DNA from: Heligmosomoides polygyrus polygyrus
Taxonomy: Eukaryota; Nematoda; Chromadorea; Rhabditida; Heligmosomidae
Assembly (NCBI GenBank): GCA_947396885.1
Contig: OX377204.1
Location: 18,979,706-19,043,705, forward strand
DNA: 64,000 nucleotides
Direction of reading: 5' to 3'
The position numbers and the translations under genes are program-made. Each line of letters opens with the position of its first letter. Within the stretch, counting starts at the first letter, position 1. This document shows, in pieces, positions 11,561 to 21,207 of this stretch. The notes under the pieces are model-generated. The model was given only the letters and a program-made list of their open reading frames with translations, was not told where the DNA came from and did not search any database.

Positions 11561-11675
11561 TCCGAAGCCGGATAAATCCGGCCGGATATCCGAAAATGCA
11601 TGATTCGGATCCCATGTCTACTACACATGGCATCGCGTCGCGCGTCGCGCGCACACTAAACGACCCCTAATGAGA

Positions 11676-11795
11676 GGCCTTGTTTAGAGTGCACGTGACG
11701 CGATGCAAGTGTAGCTGCCAAACTGATCGAGCGACGCGATTGATCAATTCAGCCACTACGCATGGCATCGCGTCGCGCGCACATTAAACAAGGCC
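11676..11795. mobile_element. Intact 120-bp palindromic MITE
   Basis: Begins GGCCTTGTTTAGAGTGC and ends with the near-inverse GCGCACATTAAACAAGGCC. The interior is rich in GACGCG and has an ATTGATCAATT core. It is the same family as the split MITE at 8865-11,666 and abuts its right flank. A target duplication on the right side is not evident. Confidence 0.8.
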
Positions 11796-12273
11796 ACACG
11801 CTCTCGTATCGATCGGGCGGCGTGATGGGATCGATATGGGAGCATATCATTACGCGTCGCTCGGGGTGAGCGGTGGTATAACATGAGCCTAAGGTCCACA
11901 GTGAGCAGAAATCGATATTTTCGAGGGCTACTGAACAGATAAACGTTAGCTGAGGACACTGCTCTGCGGGTTCCATATTTGCATCACCCTCATATTGATA
12001 GATGGTGACTTGTTGGCTAACTATGTTAATTACAATGGTCACTAATTGTGCGCAGAGGCATGTACAGACAAAAGGGTAGATCAACTTCTTTCCACCGTAA
12101 GACAGCTAGGCCCAATGGCAATGACATGTTAGATCCAGCAGAATGTTTGACAGGTTGGAAGCGTGAGGTCGACTCGGATGGCGTAGCGGGAATGTTCTTG
12201 CCGCCAACGTTAGGGGATGGTCGTTGGACTCCCGCCCGAGACAGTATTTCTCAGCTTTCTTGCGTTCCGCCGA

Positions 12274-12413
12274 AAAGTGTTCATATTCGAGCGCCGGCGT
12301 TGTCACTCTAGCCGCTCTAGTCGCTTTAATCGCTTGTCCATATTTCCGTAAGTCGCGCACGCCACGCGCGCTGCGCTCTTGTCGCTGCTGTCGCGAAGTA
12401 TGAACAGACCCTT
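12274..12413. mobile_element. Short MITE with TGTTCATAY ends
   Basis: AAAGTGTTCATATTCGAGCG on the left is matched in inverse by GTCGCGAAGTATGAACAGACC on the right. The interior is GC-rich with CGCTCTAGTCGC-like pieces. A single end of the same type is seen near 4550. Confidence 0.5.
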
Positions 12414-13835
12414 AGTGGTATGCAACACAAATTTTGTTTTGTGAGGTTAGATTTCTCGACACGATTTTCAATAGAAGGATGTGGAAGCACGAAATGAAAT
12501 TGGGCTGTGACTTTCAAATTCTGAAGAATAGGGAACTACTCATAGCGCTTCTGTTGCAGTCTGTTTTGCACAAATAGGCTCGGGCAGGGGGTGGACGTCA
12601 CATTGTACTCAATGGCTATATGCCTTGGTAAGAAGGCAATAAATGGGCTGGCTCACTTCACCACAGGGCTAGAAGACACCAGTGCTGCATAGTTTTTAGT
12701 TTCATACAATACAAAGCTTTGTGGTAGGGCTGTCCTTGTTGATGACCCCCTCCCCCGAGCCTATTTGCGCCGTCAGTTCCGCCATCTGCAAGTTGGCGGA
12801 AGTAGATTATCGCTATGAATTAGAGAAATGTGCTGCGTAGACGATACATTGGGTGAGAAACAATTAGTGCAAAGGTCTCCGTGGAAAAAACAGGGTGGGG
12901 AGCTCTCGAGGTCCTAGTGGTTGGCGTTGAGGTGAAGTGCGAGGGAAGAAGACGATAACACTTGCCGAATAGACTCTCGAAGTAGTACGGTTCCAAGCGA
13001 GTACCGCCGGCGTCAAGCTGAGACATACACAGAGTCACACCTTCCCGGGTTGGTGGTGGTGTTGGTGGTGGCGGTGATGATCGACGGACGACAACGGCGA
13101 CGATTGGGGAATGCCTGAGCGGCAAATGTGTCAGCGCGATTGTCTCCATGCAGGGCTGTGTGCGTGTCTGTCTGTTGTCTCATTTGGTGTAATAACTGTT
13201 GTCGAATTTCGTTTGCTACTTGAAAATCATCGCTGGTGGAACGTTCACTTCGTCGGCCGCGGTAGTCGCACTCCGTATCTTGCTAGCGAAAGAGCAAGTC
13301 CTCGGAGGAACTTCAGAAACAAAAATATCTTATGTGGTCGCACAATCGCACCAGCAGATATAATAGGTACGACTGCAAGGGTGGAAGCTGAGATGGAGTG
13401 AAAAAGTGGGGACAGGAGCAGGTTCACTCGCTTTAGGGTCTATCCATAGTTCGCGACGGAACCGACGGCAGCGATTGCTCGGCCGGGCTACATATACATA
13501 TTGATTTTCTGGGCGATTGCTTGGCAAAAATCGATATGTGTGATTTGCTGACCGACCAATCGTGAAGAATGAACAGAACCACATTGCGCGCGATCGATTG
13601 ATTCATGACTTAACGCGAATTGGCGGCAAATGAATTCGATCGTAAGCACTAATCAATACGCATCTTCGCTGTGCACGCTCACATGTCTACAGTTTTCGAA
13701 GCCGAAAACAGGTTTTGTTGACTTCTTAGTGGAGTGCAAAACTGATATAGGAATAATGATAAAGGTATTCGCGGGCGCGGAGACCAGAATAAATCTTGGA
13801 CATGTTCATTCACAATTTGAACGATGGATCTGCAA
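12414..13835. other. Unassigned interval
   Basis: No gene is supported. The segment 12,595-12,720 is similar to 9300-9420 (TCTATATGCCYTGGTA, then CACCAGYGCT). A proline-rich minus-strand frame at 12,820-13,149 lacks splice or domain support. A sequence near 13,647 (CACTAATCAATACG then TCTTCGCTGT) recurs near 15,488. Confidence 0.35.
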
Positions 13836-13969
13836 GACCCTGTTTATACTTCTGACGCCGTGCTACGCCTCGGCATACAGTCTAGACAAATTGATCGATT
13901 TTGTTGCTGGGTTAGTTTGGCAATTATACGTGGCGTCGTCTCGCTCGGAGTCGGTGTATAAACGACGTC
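13836..13969. mobile_element. MITE of the GTTTATACT family
   Basis: GACCCTGTTTATACTTCTGA on the left and GGTGTATAAACGACGTC on the right are imperfect inverse copies. Termini of this kind recur in the window near 17.9, 19.1, 19.3, 19.6, 26.4 and 26.7 kb. Confidence 0.5.
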
Positions 13970-14206
13970 ACCATCCAGCGTGATTTGGCGGAAAAGTCGT
14001 GCAAGATTCGTCGCTTTGGAGTCTCACAGGATCCCAAAAATATTTGGATATTGGAATATCTCATTATGCCGCGCCGCGTTGCGATTGGAGCGTAGACGAG
14101 GTCCTAGGCATTGATCATAGTTGTATCGAGCGTGTATCATCAGTAGAGGTACGTTTTTTTCGCGTCGCGTCGTCATGTTTATACTCCGCCGCCATCTGTT
14201 TATACT

Positions 14207-14247
14207 CCCGAAATTCCGTAAAATACTTCATTTTACGGAATTTCGGG
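14207..14247. repeat. Perfect 18-bp hairpin
   Basis: CCCGAAATTCCGTAAAAT (14,207-14,224), loop ACTTC, then the exact inverse complement (14,230-14,247). It lies next to two TTTATACTCC blocks, so it is probably part of a MITE. Confidence 0.85.
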
Positions 14248-14342
14248 ATGCTGTATCTCATCGCAGAATGAATGGCTGGTTAACAACTGAGTGCTTGTTC
14301 ACAGTCCCCGACGAGGGCGAAGGAGCCATTAGTCGCCCAGGA

Positions 14343-14367
14343 AAATAAATAAATAAATAAATATAAA
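14343..14367. repeat. (AAAT)n microsatellite
   Basis: About five AAAT units. Similar AAAT/TTTA tracts in this window occur at the 3' ends of LINE-like sequences. Confidence 0.8.
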
Positions 14368-14617
14368 TGTATATATATCGCATTTGCCAGAAATTAATCG
14401 ATTCGTTTGCTTTGCACGAGCGAATCAGTTACTCTCGTTGAGGGCCATAAGTAGTCCAATCTTTCGCCGGGTGGTATTTTCCGCCACGCTGCAGGGTGGG
14501 TGTCTGGATCGTCTTTATTTTTAAGGAGCGGCCCCTCGCTGCTTGCATGTTTCTGTGCGGTTGTTCCGACTGCTGTCTCTCTCCTATTGTTTATTTTGTT
14601 TGTAAACAGCATTGTTT

Positions 14618-15208
14618 CGGCACTAGTTAAAAGTTCCGACTCCACCGACCAGACTTCGGTCGAAGGAGTTTTTTTTTGCTGAAACTTCGTCTAGGGGGTT
14701 ATTTGGGCTGCTGATATGAATCTGGCACCCGTTTTTCGTTTTACGCTGGAGTACGGTAGGTTACGGAAGGTACGGGTGACTAAGGTAATGGCCACCAATT
14801 TCGCCCAACTCCGGCGTAAAACGAAAAACGGATGTCAGGTTCGTTATCAGCACCCCAAATAACCCCCTTAGGCGAAATTTGGGCAAAATCGATGATTACG
14901 ACCTCGGCAGCCTTAGTTACCTTTAGCTACCGTAACCTACCGTAATCGACAGCAATTTCAAAATCGGATGTGAGATTCGTGATCAGCACCCCAAATACCC
15001 CCCCCCCTCACAGACGAAGTTTCAGCGAAATCGGTGATCCTGCCTGGACCACCCATGTTAACGGTATGGGTGGTCTCCGACCGAATCTTGAAAAACGGAT
15101 ATCAGATTCGTGATTAGCCCCCCAAATAACCCCCCTAGACAAAGCTTCAGCGAATTTTTTTTTCGACCGAAGTCTTGTCGGTGGAGTCGGAACTTTTAAC
15201 TAGTGCCG
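14618..15208. mobile_element. 591-bp TIR element with internal inverted repeats
   Basis: Ends CGGCACTAGTTAAAAGTTCC... and its exact inverse, extending over GACTCCACCGAC and the CTTCGGTCG region (about 50 bp). Flanks read ATTGTTTC on the left and GTTGTTTC on the right if one base is moved, suggesting a 6-8 bp target duplication. The interior has several inverse-oriented copies of a unit containing TACGGTAGGTTACGG and GATTCGTGATCAGCACCCC. The same units occur at 16,107-16,856 and in the centre of the foldback at 42.9-47.2 kb. Confidence 0.85.
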
Positions 15209-15244
15209 TTGTTTCTTCTCGTGCTCGTCTCATGGTGCGGTTTA

Positions 15245-15428
15245 GGTATATGTTACACTTCGGCAACACCTGCATACTCGGAAGCGGCGGCAGCGGCAGC
15301 CATGATTAAGCGTAGAGGCATCGATTTCCGCCAAATCAATTCCCCTATCCTTAACCACGGCTGCTGCTGCCGCCGCTGCCGAGTGTGCATGCGGCTTAAC
15401 ACTGTCGCCGAAGTATAGCATGTATACC
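15245..15428. mobile_element. 184-bp MITE with TTA flanks
   Basis: GGTATATGTTACACTTCGGC at the left and the inverse of GGTATACATGCTATACTTCG at the right. TTA is present on both sides (15,242-15,244 and 15,429-15,431). The middle contains a strong GCGGCGGCAGCGGCAGCC / GGCTGCTGCTGCCGCCGC stem. Three-base TTA duplications point to PIF/Harbinger-type MITEs. Confidence 0.8.
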
Positions 15429-15749
15429 TTATCCCTCACCATCTTTCATACTGTTGTGAGCGTCGTTGCAGGAGTGTCTCGCTTGAACACTAATCAATAC
15501 GTATTTTCGCTGTACACGGATGGCTGCGGGCTGGCCGTTAATATTTCTTGCATTGCGCTGGTTTCTTCTGAAGATTTGCTCATGCAAACTGATGATACAT
15601 AAATCTGCGATTTTTCTACCTAAAGAACTCAGCTGATTGGTCGTTAATTCCTATATTACACTGCTTGATTAAAGGCGTTCCTTATTCACGGCAAGAATTC
15701 TGTGTGTGCCTACCTATTCCATGCCAAACGAGGTGGTTTCTTTTTTCAG

Positions 15750-15836
15750 GAAATAGCTGAGCAGACCGGTGACCATGAAACTGTTCGACGTCTCCAGAAA
15801 GAACTTGAAGAGCTCGACTCAAGAGCTGATCGAGCG
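15750..15836 (+). CDS. rtf-1: rtf-1 homologue, internal exon (coiled-coil part)
   Basis: RTF1 is a Paf1-complex subunit that acts in the nucleus on elongating RNA polymerase II and promotes histone H2B ubiquitination and other chromatin marks. This 29-codon exon follows a TTTTTTCAG acceptor and ends at a GT donor in phase 0. It encodes IAEQTGDHETVRRLQKELEE..., matching the charged helical segment after the Plus3 domain of RTF1, where LQ.(E/Q)LEEL..RA is characteristic. It joins in frame to the exon at 18,241. The preceding exons, which should hold the Plus3 domain, were not recognised in this window. The call rests on protein similarity from memory combined with splice phase. Confidence 0.75.
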
Positions 15837-16106
15837 GTTCGTTTCTTCTCTCTTGTCTGTCTCTACTTTCATTAGACATGTGTTGTTGTTGCTGTTGTTT
15901 TTCTCCATGCCGCCATGCGTCGGTGTAAGAAGGAGACGTGCTTGCTGTAAGGGTTGCTTGATAGCAGCTCGCAGCCGACTAATAAGTGAAAGAGTGAGAG
16001 TAATAGCGGACCCAAAGGGGAAAGAACGGTTTGGCCTGAGGACGCCGTGTAGCGTAGCATGGTGTCTGCAGCCTATGCCTCGTTCTTTGAGCAGTGGAAA
16101 ATTGAC

Positions 16107-16856
16107 GGCACTATTGCACTTTCAGGACTCCAGAGGGAAAGGAGGGGTCGAAGGTATGCCCAAACCTCGCCCAGAGGTGTTATTTGGGGTGCTGATCACG
16201 AATCTGACATCCGATTTTGAAATTTCGGCCGATTATGGTAGATGCGGGTGCCTAAGGTTGCGATCACCAATTTCGCCCAAACTTCGGCTAGAGGGGTTAT
16301 TTGGGGTGCTGATCACGAATCTGACATTCACTTTCGTATCCCGCTGGAGCACGGTGGCTACGGGTGACTAAGATCATGGCCACCGAAAAAAAGCTAAAGC
16401 GTCCCTTACCCGTAGTTACCGTATTCTAGTGTACTAACAAAAACGGATGCCAGATTCTTGATCAGCACATCAGATAACTCTCCATGGGGGATGTTTGGGC
16501 GAAATCGGTGACCATGACCAACGGGGGTACTATGACATTCGCCTAAAGTTGTGGCGAAACGAACCTATCATACCTAAAATAGTTTTGTTTACCTAGTCAC
16601 CCGTACCTACCGTAACCTACCGTACTCCAGCGTAATACGAAAAACGGAAGTCATATATCCCAAATAATATCGTAGGCGAAGTTTGGGCGAAATCGGTGAT
16701 TATGATCTCGACCACCTTAGTCACCCGTACCTACCGTAACCTTCCATAATCGATCGAAATTTCAAGAACTCTCAATTAACCTCCCTGGTCTGAAGTTTGA
16801 GCGAAATTTTTTCAACCTTTCCTCGACCTCTGGAGGTCTGAAAGTACAATGGTGCT
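16107..16856. mobile_element. 750-bp TIR element in an rtf-1 intron
   Basis: Left end GGCACTATTGCACTTTCAGG and right end inverse of AGCACCATTGTACTTTCAGA, continuing through CTCCAGAGG. The interior consists of repeated, often inverted, units with CCCGTACCTACCGTAACC, CGAAATCGGTGAT and GATCAGCACCCCAAATAA. It is related in layout and sequence to 14,618-15,208. Confidence 0.75.
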
Positions 16857-17197
16857 GCGTTGTCCTATAAATTGGCACTTGCTGCAGAATTTTTTTTCAA
16901 TTTTTTGTTCAGCAGTAAATTGGATTGTAGATTTCTTCACGCGACGATAGAGCATCGTTATGACGTGAAAGGTGAGGAACCCTAGCGATTAACTGCGAGC
17001 GAACTTCCAGTGAGGTTGAAGTGCAGCTGGATGTATGATATTCAACGATAGCTGGCAGGATTTCGACTCACTGATGTCCGAGTTTCCTTCGGTAGTTGGA
17101 GCATAGCATTTGCTTTGTGACCCCTCTACGCATTAACACAAACTGCGTGCTATCTTACGCCCCAATCATGACGCTTGATCAATCTATCCAGTATTTA

Positions 17198-17853
17198 CCA
17201 TTTTCAGGTCAAATTGGACACTTGATTCGAGACTTATAAGCGAACGCGACGCTCTTGAAATTAAACCGAATATTTTCCAAATCAAAACAGGCATACTTTA
17301 GATTCAACTAGAGAATTCCCAAGAAGGCTGGAATAATTTCTTTTCTGAAGAAAATTTTATTTAAATTTTTAATGAAATTTTCAAGTTACCTACTCAGAAA
17401 GTAAAAACACACTGTTTGAGGTTTTGTAAAATTTTAGTTTTTTAAGGAAGATTCATGAAAGCTTCTTCTAGAGAGCAAAAAGCAGCTATTTTATTAGCGT
17501 ACGGAAAGAAGTGACCGTCCAGTCGTTGAGATTTTCATTTGAAATGCATAGCGCATCTTCTCTTTTAGCGCCAGTACAATTGCTGCCGTTACGTTTTTTT
17601 TAAACAAGTGTTGAACGATTATATTTCCTTGAAAATTAAAATGTTTATAACATTTAAGATAGGTTGTCCACTTATTGGCGCAGGTAAACGTGAAAATTTC
17701 AACTAAGTCTAACTTTCTCAAAGAGTCTACAGTTTAATGGGGAAGTCGCTCGTTCTGATCTGGAAGATGTTCAGTTTGATTTCAAAAGCGACAAGTTTGC
17801 TCATAAGCAGGGCCGATTAGTTTCGAAAAGTGACCAATTTGACGTGAAAATGG
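17198..17853. mobile_element. AT-rich TIR element, CCATTTTCAC family
   Basis: Starts CCATTTTCAGGTCAAATTGG and ends with the inverse CCAATTTGACGTGAAAATGG. It is flanked by TA on both sides (17,196-17,197; 17,854-17,855), suggesting TA insertion as for Tc1/mariner elements. It is AT-rich with no coding capacity. Relatives occur at 23,804-24,784 and 34,532-35,832, with a remnant at 41-41.6 kb. Confidence 0.75.
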
Positions 17854-18240
17854 TATACGTGCCACTACGTTGCTGAGCATGTGAAGTATAAACGGAGCCT
17901 AATACGCCGGCATGCCCTCAAAATAATCTAAAGAATTTCTATATAGCTTATAGGGTAAGCATTTCATATGCATATATGCTGTTCGTTAATTTTTAGGACG
18001 CAGTTTAAAACTGACATAATACGTCAGTGCATCTGTCTCTGCGTCCTTAGGAGTAGACAAGCGATCGATGGATGGGTTGTTGTCCGATTCTTCACATTGT
18101 ATTTTGTCGCACTTTAGCTGGGCGGCTGCTTTAGCGCTAGCGCTCTCCGCTTAGATTCAAGGTGATGAAAAGAGCGGATCTTAACGACGTCGCTGAATGG
18201 GTTCGGCTGTGGGGAGGCAATTGATGGGTGTCCATTTCAG

Positions 18241-18390
18241 GAGAAGAAACGTAGCGCCGACATATCGGCGATCAGCTGGATAAATCTGCGCAATCGCAAC
18301 AAGATGAAGGAACAGTTCCTCGGCAACAACCTCGAGTTCGATATGGGACATCAGGACGATCCGTTCACTCGGAAAAAGGGTCTGATGAAG
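18241..18390 (+). CDS. rtf-1: rtf-1 homologue, exon with ISAISWIN and DPFTRKK motifs
   Basis: This 50-codon exon has a TTTCAG acceptor and a GT donor (GAAG/GTTGGT), both phase 0. It encodes KKRSADISAISWINLRNRNK, then a short spacer and QDDPFTRKKGLMK. These are hallmark C-terminal motifs of RTF1: the conserved ISAISYINQRNR segment and the DPFTRR(Q/K) box. This is the strongest evidence for the gene's identity. The intron before it (15,837-18,240) contains at least two inverted-repeat elements, and the intron after it is only 65 bp. Confidence 0.9.
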
Positions 18391-18455
18391 GTTGGTGGAA
18401 GGTCGAGTGGTGCTGATGGCGGTGATGGCCTAGAATTTCAACGTTTCTTTTGCAG

Positions 18456-18507
18456 GTGGTTTCCGGAACGAAAGGAGGAACTCAGGCGTTGGAGGCGAGC
18501 ACGTCGA
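18456..18507 (+). CDS. rtf-1: rtf-1 homologue, small exon
   Basis: It follows TTTCTTTTGCAG and ends before GTGAGC, giving 17 codons plus one base (VVSGTKGGTQALEASTS). The position after DPFTR...K corresponds to the human KPTIVSNS region. Phase 1 at the donor matches the acceptor at 20,863/20,864 (a CA start), which restores one frame across the next intron. Sequence conservation is low here, so support comes mainly from splice sites and frame. Confidence 0.65.
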
Positions 18508-19058
18508 GTGAGCGCTTTTCTGAACCATTGATACACCGTACCTTTTCAGTACCCTATAGCCTCTTTCCTTTCTATATCACTTCCAGGAGCTCTTCTGATT
18601 CCTCTTCTGCACTTTTCCCTTTCCTGCTTCTCTGATCTTACGGCTGTCGTGGTTTATGGACACATTCAACAAGGGGTGCTATGTGGTATAGATTTCAGAG
18701 CTCAGCCAATCATAGATAATCCAGCTGTTCTCCGTTATGGTCGGTTAGTGATAGGATTATCTGGAAAAGTGAAGCACTAGCTTGCTAAGGGTTAGGCCCA
18801 ATAAGCCTTTCAGAAGCAGAGTAGCTCCGAAGTCATCTGAATTACGTGTCATCAGTCCATCGTGAATTTGCTCGACTGCAAGGTCTACGTACCTTTAGGC
18901 GTGCTAAAGTGGCCCTGTTGGCCTCACTCGCTCTAGGACATCAGTAGCTTCATGTTTTCCTTTCATAACCTCCACGAAAGTGTCTGAGTAAAGTGCTAGG
19001 GGATTTGCTAACCATGGTGGGGCAGTGCGTCAATTTTAAAGCGGAATTACACGTACAA

Positions 19059-19192
19059 GGCCTCATTTATACTGCATTCGAGCGGCGCATAGTATCCTCA
19101 GAATTATCAGTATTGATTATGCCGCCCGCCCTGGTCAATATTGCTAATCCTCTTATGAAGCGCCGCGCCGTGATTGGAGTATAAGCGGGATT
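19059..19192. mobile_element. MITE of the GTTTATACT family
   Basis: GGCCTCATTTATACTGCATT at the left, and TGATTGGAGTATAAGCGGG at the right as an imperfect inverse copy. The interior has GCGGCGC and GCGCCGCGCC blocks. Flanks CAA/TAA are similar to a 3-bp duplication. It lies in an rtf-1 intron. Confidence 0.65.
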
Positions 19193-19596
19193 TAAATTGT
19201 GCCTAAATCGCTGGTGGTCGCGCTGTGCTGCGTCCACTTATTCGGTGACGCGACATGCCGAACATAGTTTATCTAATAATCCCGTCAAACGAGGTGCTTT
19301 AGGCTCCGTTTATACTTCCATCGCCGGGAGACGCGATTCGAACGGGACGGTGAGTCCCATCGCGTGGCGCTGTTTCGGACAACGATGAGCACTCTCAACA
19401 GCCGACGATACGGTGACGCGATTACGCACAATTCCGTGCGTGCACACACGTAATTGTGCACATGTTTCCGTGTCCACTGCAAAGGACAATTCGAACGGCA
19501 GTACCGTACCCCGCCGATTCACCCCAATCATTCGCATCGCGCCGATTTCGAAAGCGACGCTATTCAACGCTGAGTGGCGCGATTGTTGCGGCTTCA

Positions 19597-19782
19597 GCCC
19601 TGTTTACACTTGCGACTCGCGGCAGAAGCATGATCACCATGGATATCGATTTTTGCGCAGCACGAAAGGCACGATAATAATTCACTCCGGCCGGTTGGCG
19701 TCGACCCTGAGCGACGCGACCAGTCAATCTGGCCTATATAAGTTGCATCATGTCGCGCGGCGTGGAGAGTATAAACGGGGCC
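19597..19782. mobile_element. MITE of the GTTTATACT family
   Basis: GCCCTGTTTACACTTGCGAC at the left pairs with GGAGAGTATAAACGGGGC at the right. The interior is GACGCGAC-rich. A single end of the same family (GGCTCCGTTTATACTTCC) stands alone at about 19,304. Both are in the rtf-1 intron 18,508-20,863. Confidence 0.65.
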
Positions 19783-20489
19783 TCACGGCGGCGAAGTGTA
19801 GATGCAGGTGCGCATGAACAAGCAACTTCTGTGCCGATTATGGTGCTGCACCGCGGGTACCGCAATTATAAACTACGTTGTAGTGAGCATCCTGGTGTTC
19901 TCTTGATATCCCTTGTGACCTAGTCAATTACAGCTTTTATTCCGTGAGTGTTGGCGAGTCGCATTACGTGACTGGTCTACCTATTTTGCGACGTCTTGGG
20001 TCATGTAACGCGGTGTCGACGAAGTTCGAAGCCTTCAGTGCCTTCCTACGCTTGAGCGGATCGAGCGAAGTCGACCGAATTTCTCTTTAGCGACGTGGTT
20101 GCTTGCTCGTCCTGCTGTGCAGACCAGCGACAGCGTCGCGGAGGGAGGAATTGAGACGCCGATTTCACCCAAATGAGAGGTCTCAGAAGTTCCGAGCTTC
20201 GTTGAAGTTCGATGATCAAACACTTTGGGCAATGCCATCGGATATTACATGAACCAGTTGTGCAACGGATTCTTCTGACACTTGTTGTACGAGAGCCGTT
20301 ATTAACTGGACTCATTCGGAGTGTCAAAAACTGCAGGACTTTTATTAACGTTTTTGCCGGCTTTTTGGTTAATGTTCTGAGAAAGAGATTTGATGCTGTT
20401 TATGCGTCTTGAGCGAAGACAGTCTACCGGGCTATTCTGGCACACGAGGGGGATGGAGAGGATTTGCCTGCGCCCGCTCGAGCAATTCA

Positions 20490-20790
20490 ACTACGGAGCG
20501 TATGAGGATTGCTGGTTTAGGAGAACACAGAAGTCCGGTGGGTGGGATAGGAGCCATTCTTCTTCTCCGCTACATCCTTGACGCTCTTTCTGATTCTACT
20601 TCTTTTCTTTTCATGCCGCTTTGCCAGCTGGCATTCAATTTTATCCACTTCGCCATCTACTTCTTCAACTCTTTCTTCGTCTTCTTCATCGCATTCGTCG
20701 TCGTTTCTCTGCTTTTATTCTTGGTCTTTATCCTTTGGGTCATATTCTCCTTCATTCATAATTCTTCGCGCTTCCTTGACATTCGCTACG
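20490..20790. other. Pyrimidine-rich intron stretch with antisense acidic frame
   Basis: The plus strand is CT-rich. The minus strand gives an acidic, lysine-rich frame (DDECDEEDEERVEEVDG, later KRHEKKRSRIRKSVKDV) of roughly 70 codons bounded by stops and without an obvious start or splice signals. This could be composition alone or a relic exon. No family is recognised. Confidence 0.3.
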
Positions 20791-20863
20791 GGTGAGCTCA
20801 CATCAATTTTAAGCTTTTGTTTGCCCTATTCTGCAATCAGACTTCAATCAACTCGTCATTCAG

Positions 20864-21004
20864 CACCAACCTCGTCCGCACCCGGTGGGAAACCGTCGCC
20901 GTACACTCCTGCAAGCGGTCGTCCTCCGCAGCTTTCCAAGAGTGCCAACAATCTGTTCGATCTGCACAGCAGCATCAACAAGATCGAGCTGGATATAGAC
21001 CTAG
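20864..21004 (+). CDS. rtf-1: rtf-1 homologue, exon with FDLHSSINKIELDIDL
   Basis: The acceptor CGTCATTCAG at 20,863 gives the phase needed from the 18,507 donor, and the donor is CTAG/GTAAGG. The exon encodes a Ser/Pro-rich linker (APGGKPSPYTPASGRPP) followed by LSKSANNLFDLHSSINKIE and LDIDL. This parallels the DLFKVHDFDVKIDL segment near the C-terminus of vertebrate RTF1. An alternative acceptor at 20,840 would put the sequence in the wrong frame. Confidence 0.75.
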
Positions 21005-21058
21005 GTAAGGCTTTAGTGCTCAGAGATCCACAACGCCGTCATCAATCGGGTGTTTTAG

Positions 21059-21180
21059 GGAAGCTGACGAGGCCAATGGCAAATCGCGGAGACGACTCGT
21101 TACAGCTTCCTTCACCACGTCCTACGGGACCGCCACCAGCTTCTGGAACGAGGTGGGAACGCTGCTGCTCGGAGAGCTAG
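21059..21180 (+). CDS. rtf-1: Possible last exon of rtf-1 homologue
   Basis: A TGTTTTAG acceptor at 21,058 follows a 54-nt intron that is a multiple of three, so the frame stays open whether or not it is spliced. It would add about 40 residues (GKLTRPMANRGDDS..., ending CCSES) before TAG. It does not show the usual RTF1 ending (a KRRGL-like tail), so the true 3' end may differ. A mariner-derived element begins 27 bases after the stop. Confidence 0.4.
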
Positions 21181-21207
21181 GCATTTGAGCTGATCTCTCC
21201 TCTTATA

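Larger units (their letters stand above)
8959..11620. mobile_element. hAT-like non-autonomous element with 8-bp TSD
   Basis: Flanked by a perfect 8-bp direct repeat CTACACAT (8951-8958 and 11,621-11,628), which falls inside the palindromic MITE and marks the insertion. Ends are inverted: TAGACATTGGATCCGA on the left and the inverse of TAGACATGGGATCCGA on the right. Eight-base duplications are typical of hAT transposons. Next to each end is an array of about 47-bp repeats in the same orientation, a layout often seen as subterminal transposase-binding repeats. No transposase is encoded. A foldback element occupies the middle. Confidence 0.85.
8865..11666. mobile_element. Palindromic MITE split by a hAT-like insertion
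   Basis: The left part GCCTTGTTTAGTGTGC at 8865 and the right part GCACACTAAACGACCC ending near 11,666 are inverse copies. Inner segments with GCGACGCG and ATTGATCAATT match the nearby intact relative at 11,676-11,795. Flanks are TAATGATA on the left and TAATGAGA on the right, a possible 8-bp duplication with one mismatch. The interior is separated by the 2.66-kb element at 8959-11,620. Confidence 0.75.
8819..11889. mobile_element. Outer MITE (GGCC..TGTTATAC ends), interrupted
   Basis: The left end GGCCTTTGTTATACTGTCGC at 8819 is matched in inverse by ...GGTATAACATGAGCC ending at 11889. The similarity continues inward through CGCTCACCC, GAGCGAC and TAATGATA. Flanking triplets are CAA (left) and TAA (right), one mismatch from a 3-bp target duplication. 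Without the material inserted inside, it would be only a few hundred bases. The ends resemble the MITE at 15,245-15,428 and the partial end at 63,915. Confidence 0.7.

Noticed and set aside
12820..13149. Proline-rich minus-strand frame of 109 codons
   Set aside because: Composition follows from GGTGGTGGTG-type repeats on the other strand; no domain or splice support.
20841..21004. Alternative rtf-1 acceptor at 20,840 (CAATCAG)
   Set aside because: It gives the wrong phase relative to the 18,507 donor, whereas 20,863 restores the frame.
20578..21180. A single 200-codon plus-strand frame
   Set aside because: Its first part is intronic pyrimidine-rich sequence; only 20,864 onward fits the rtf-1 splice phase.
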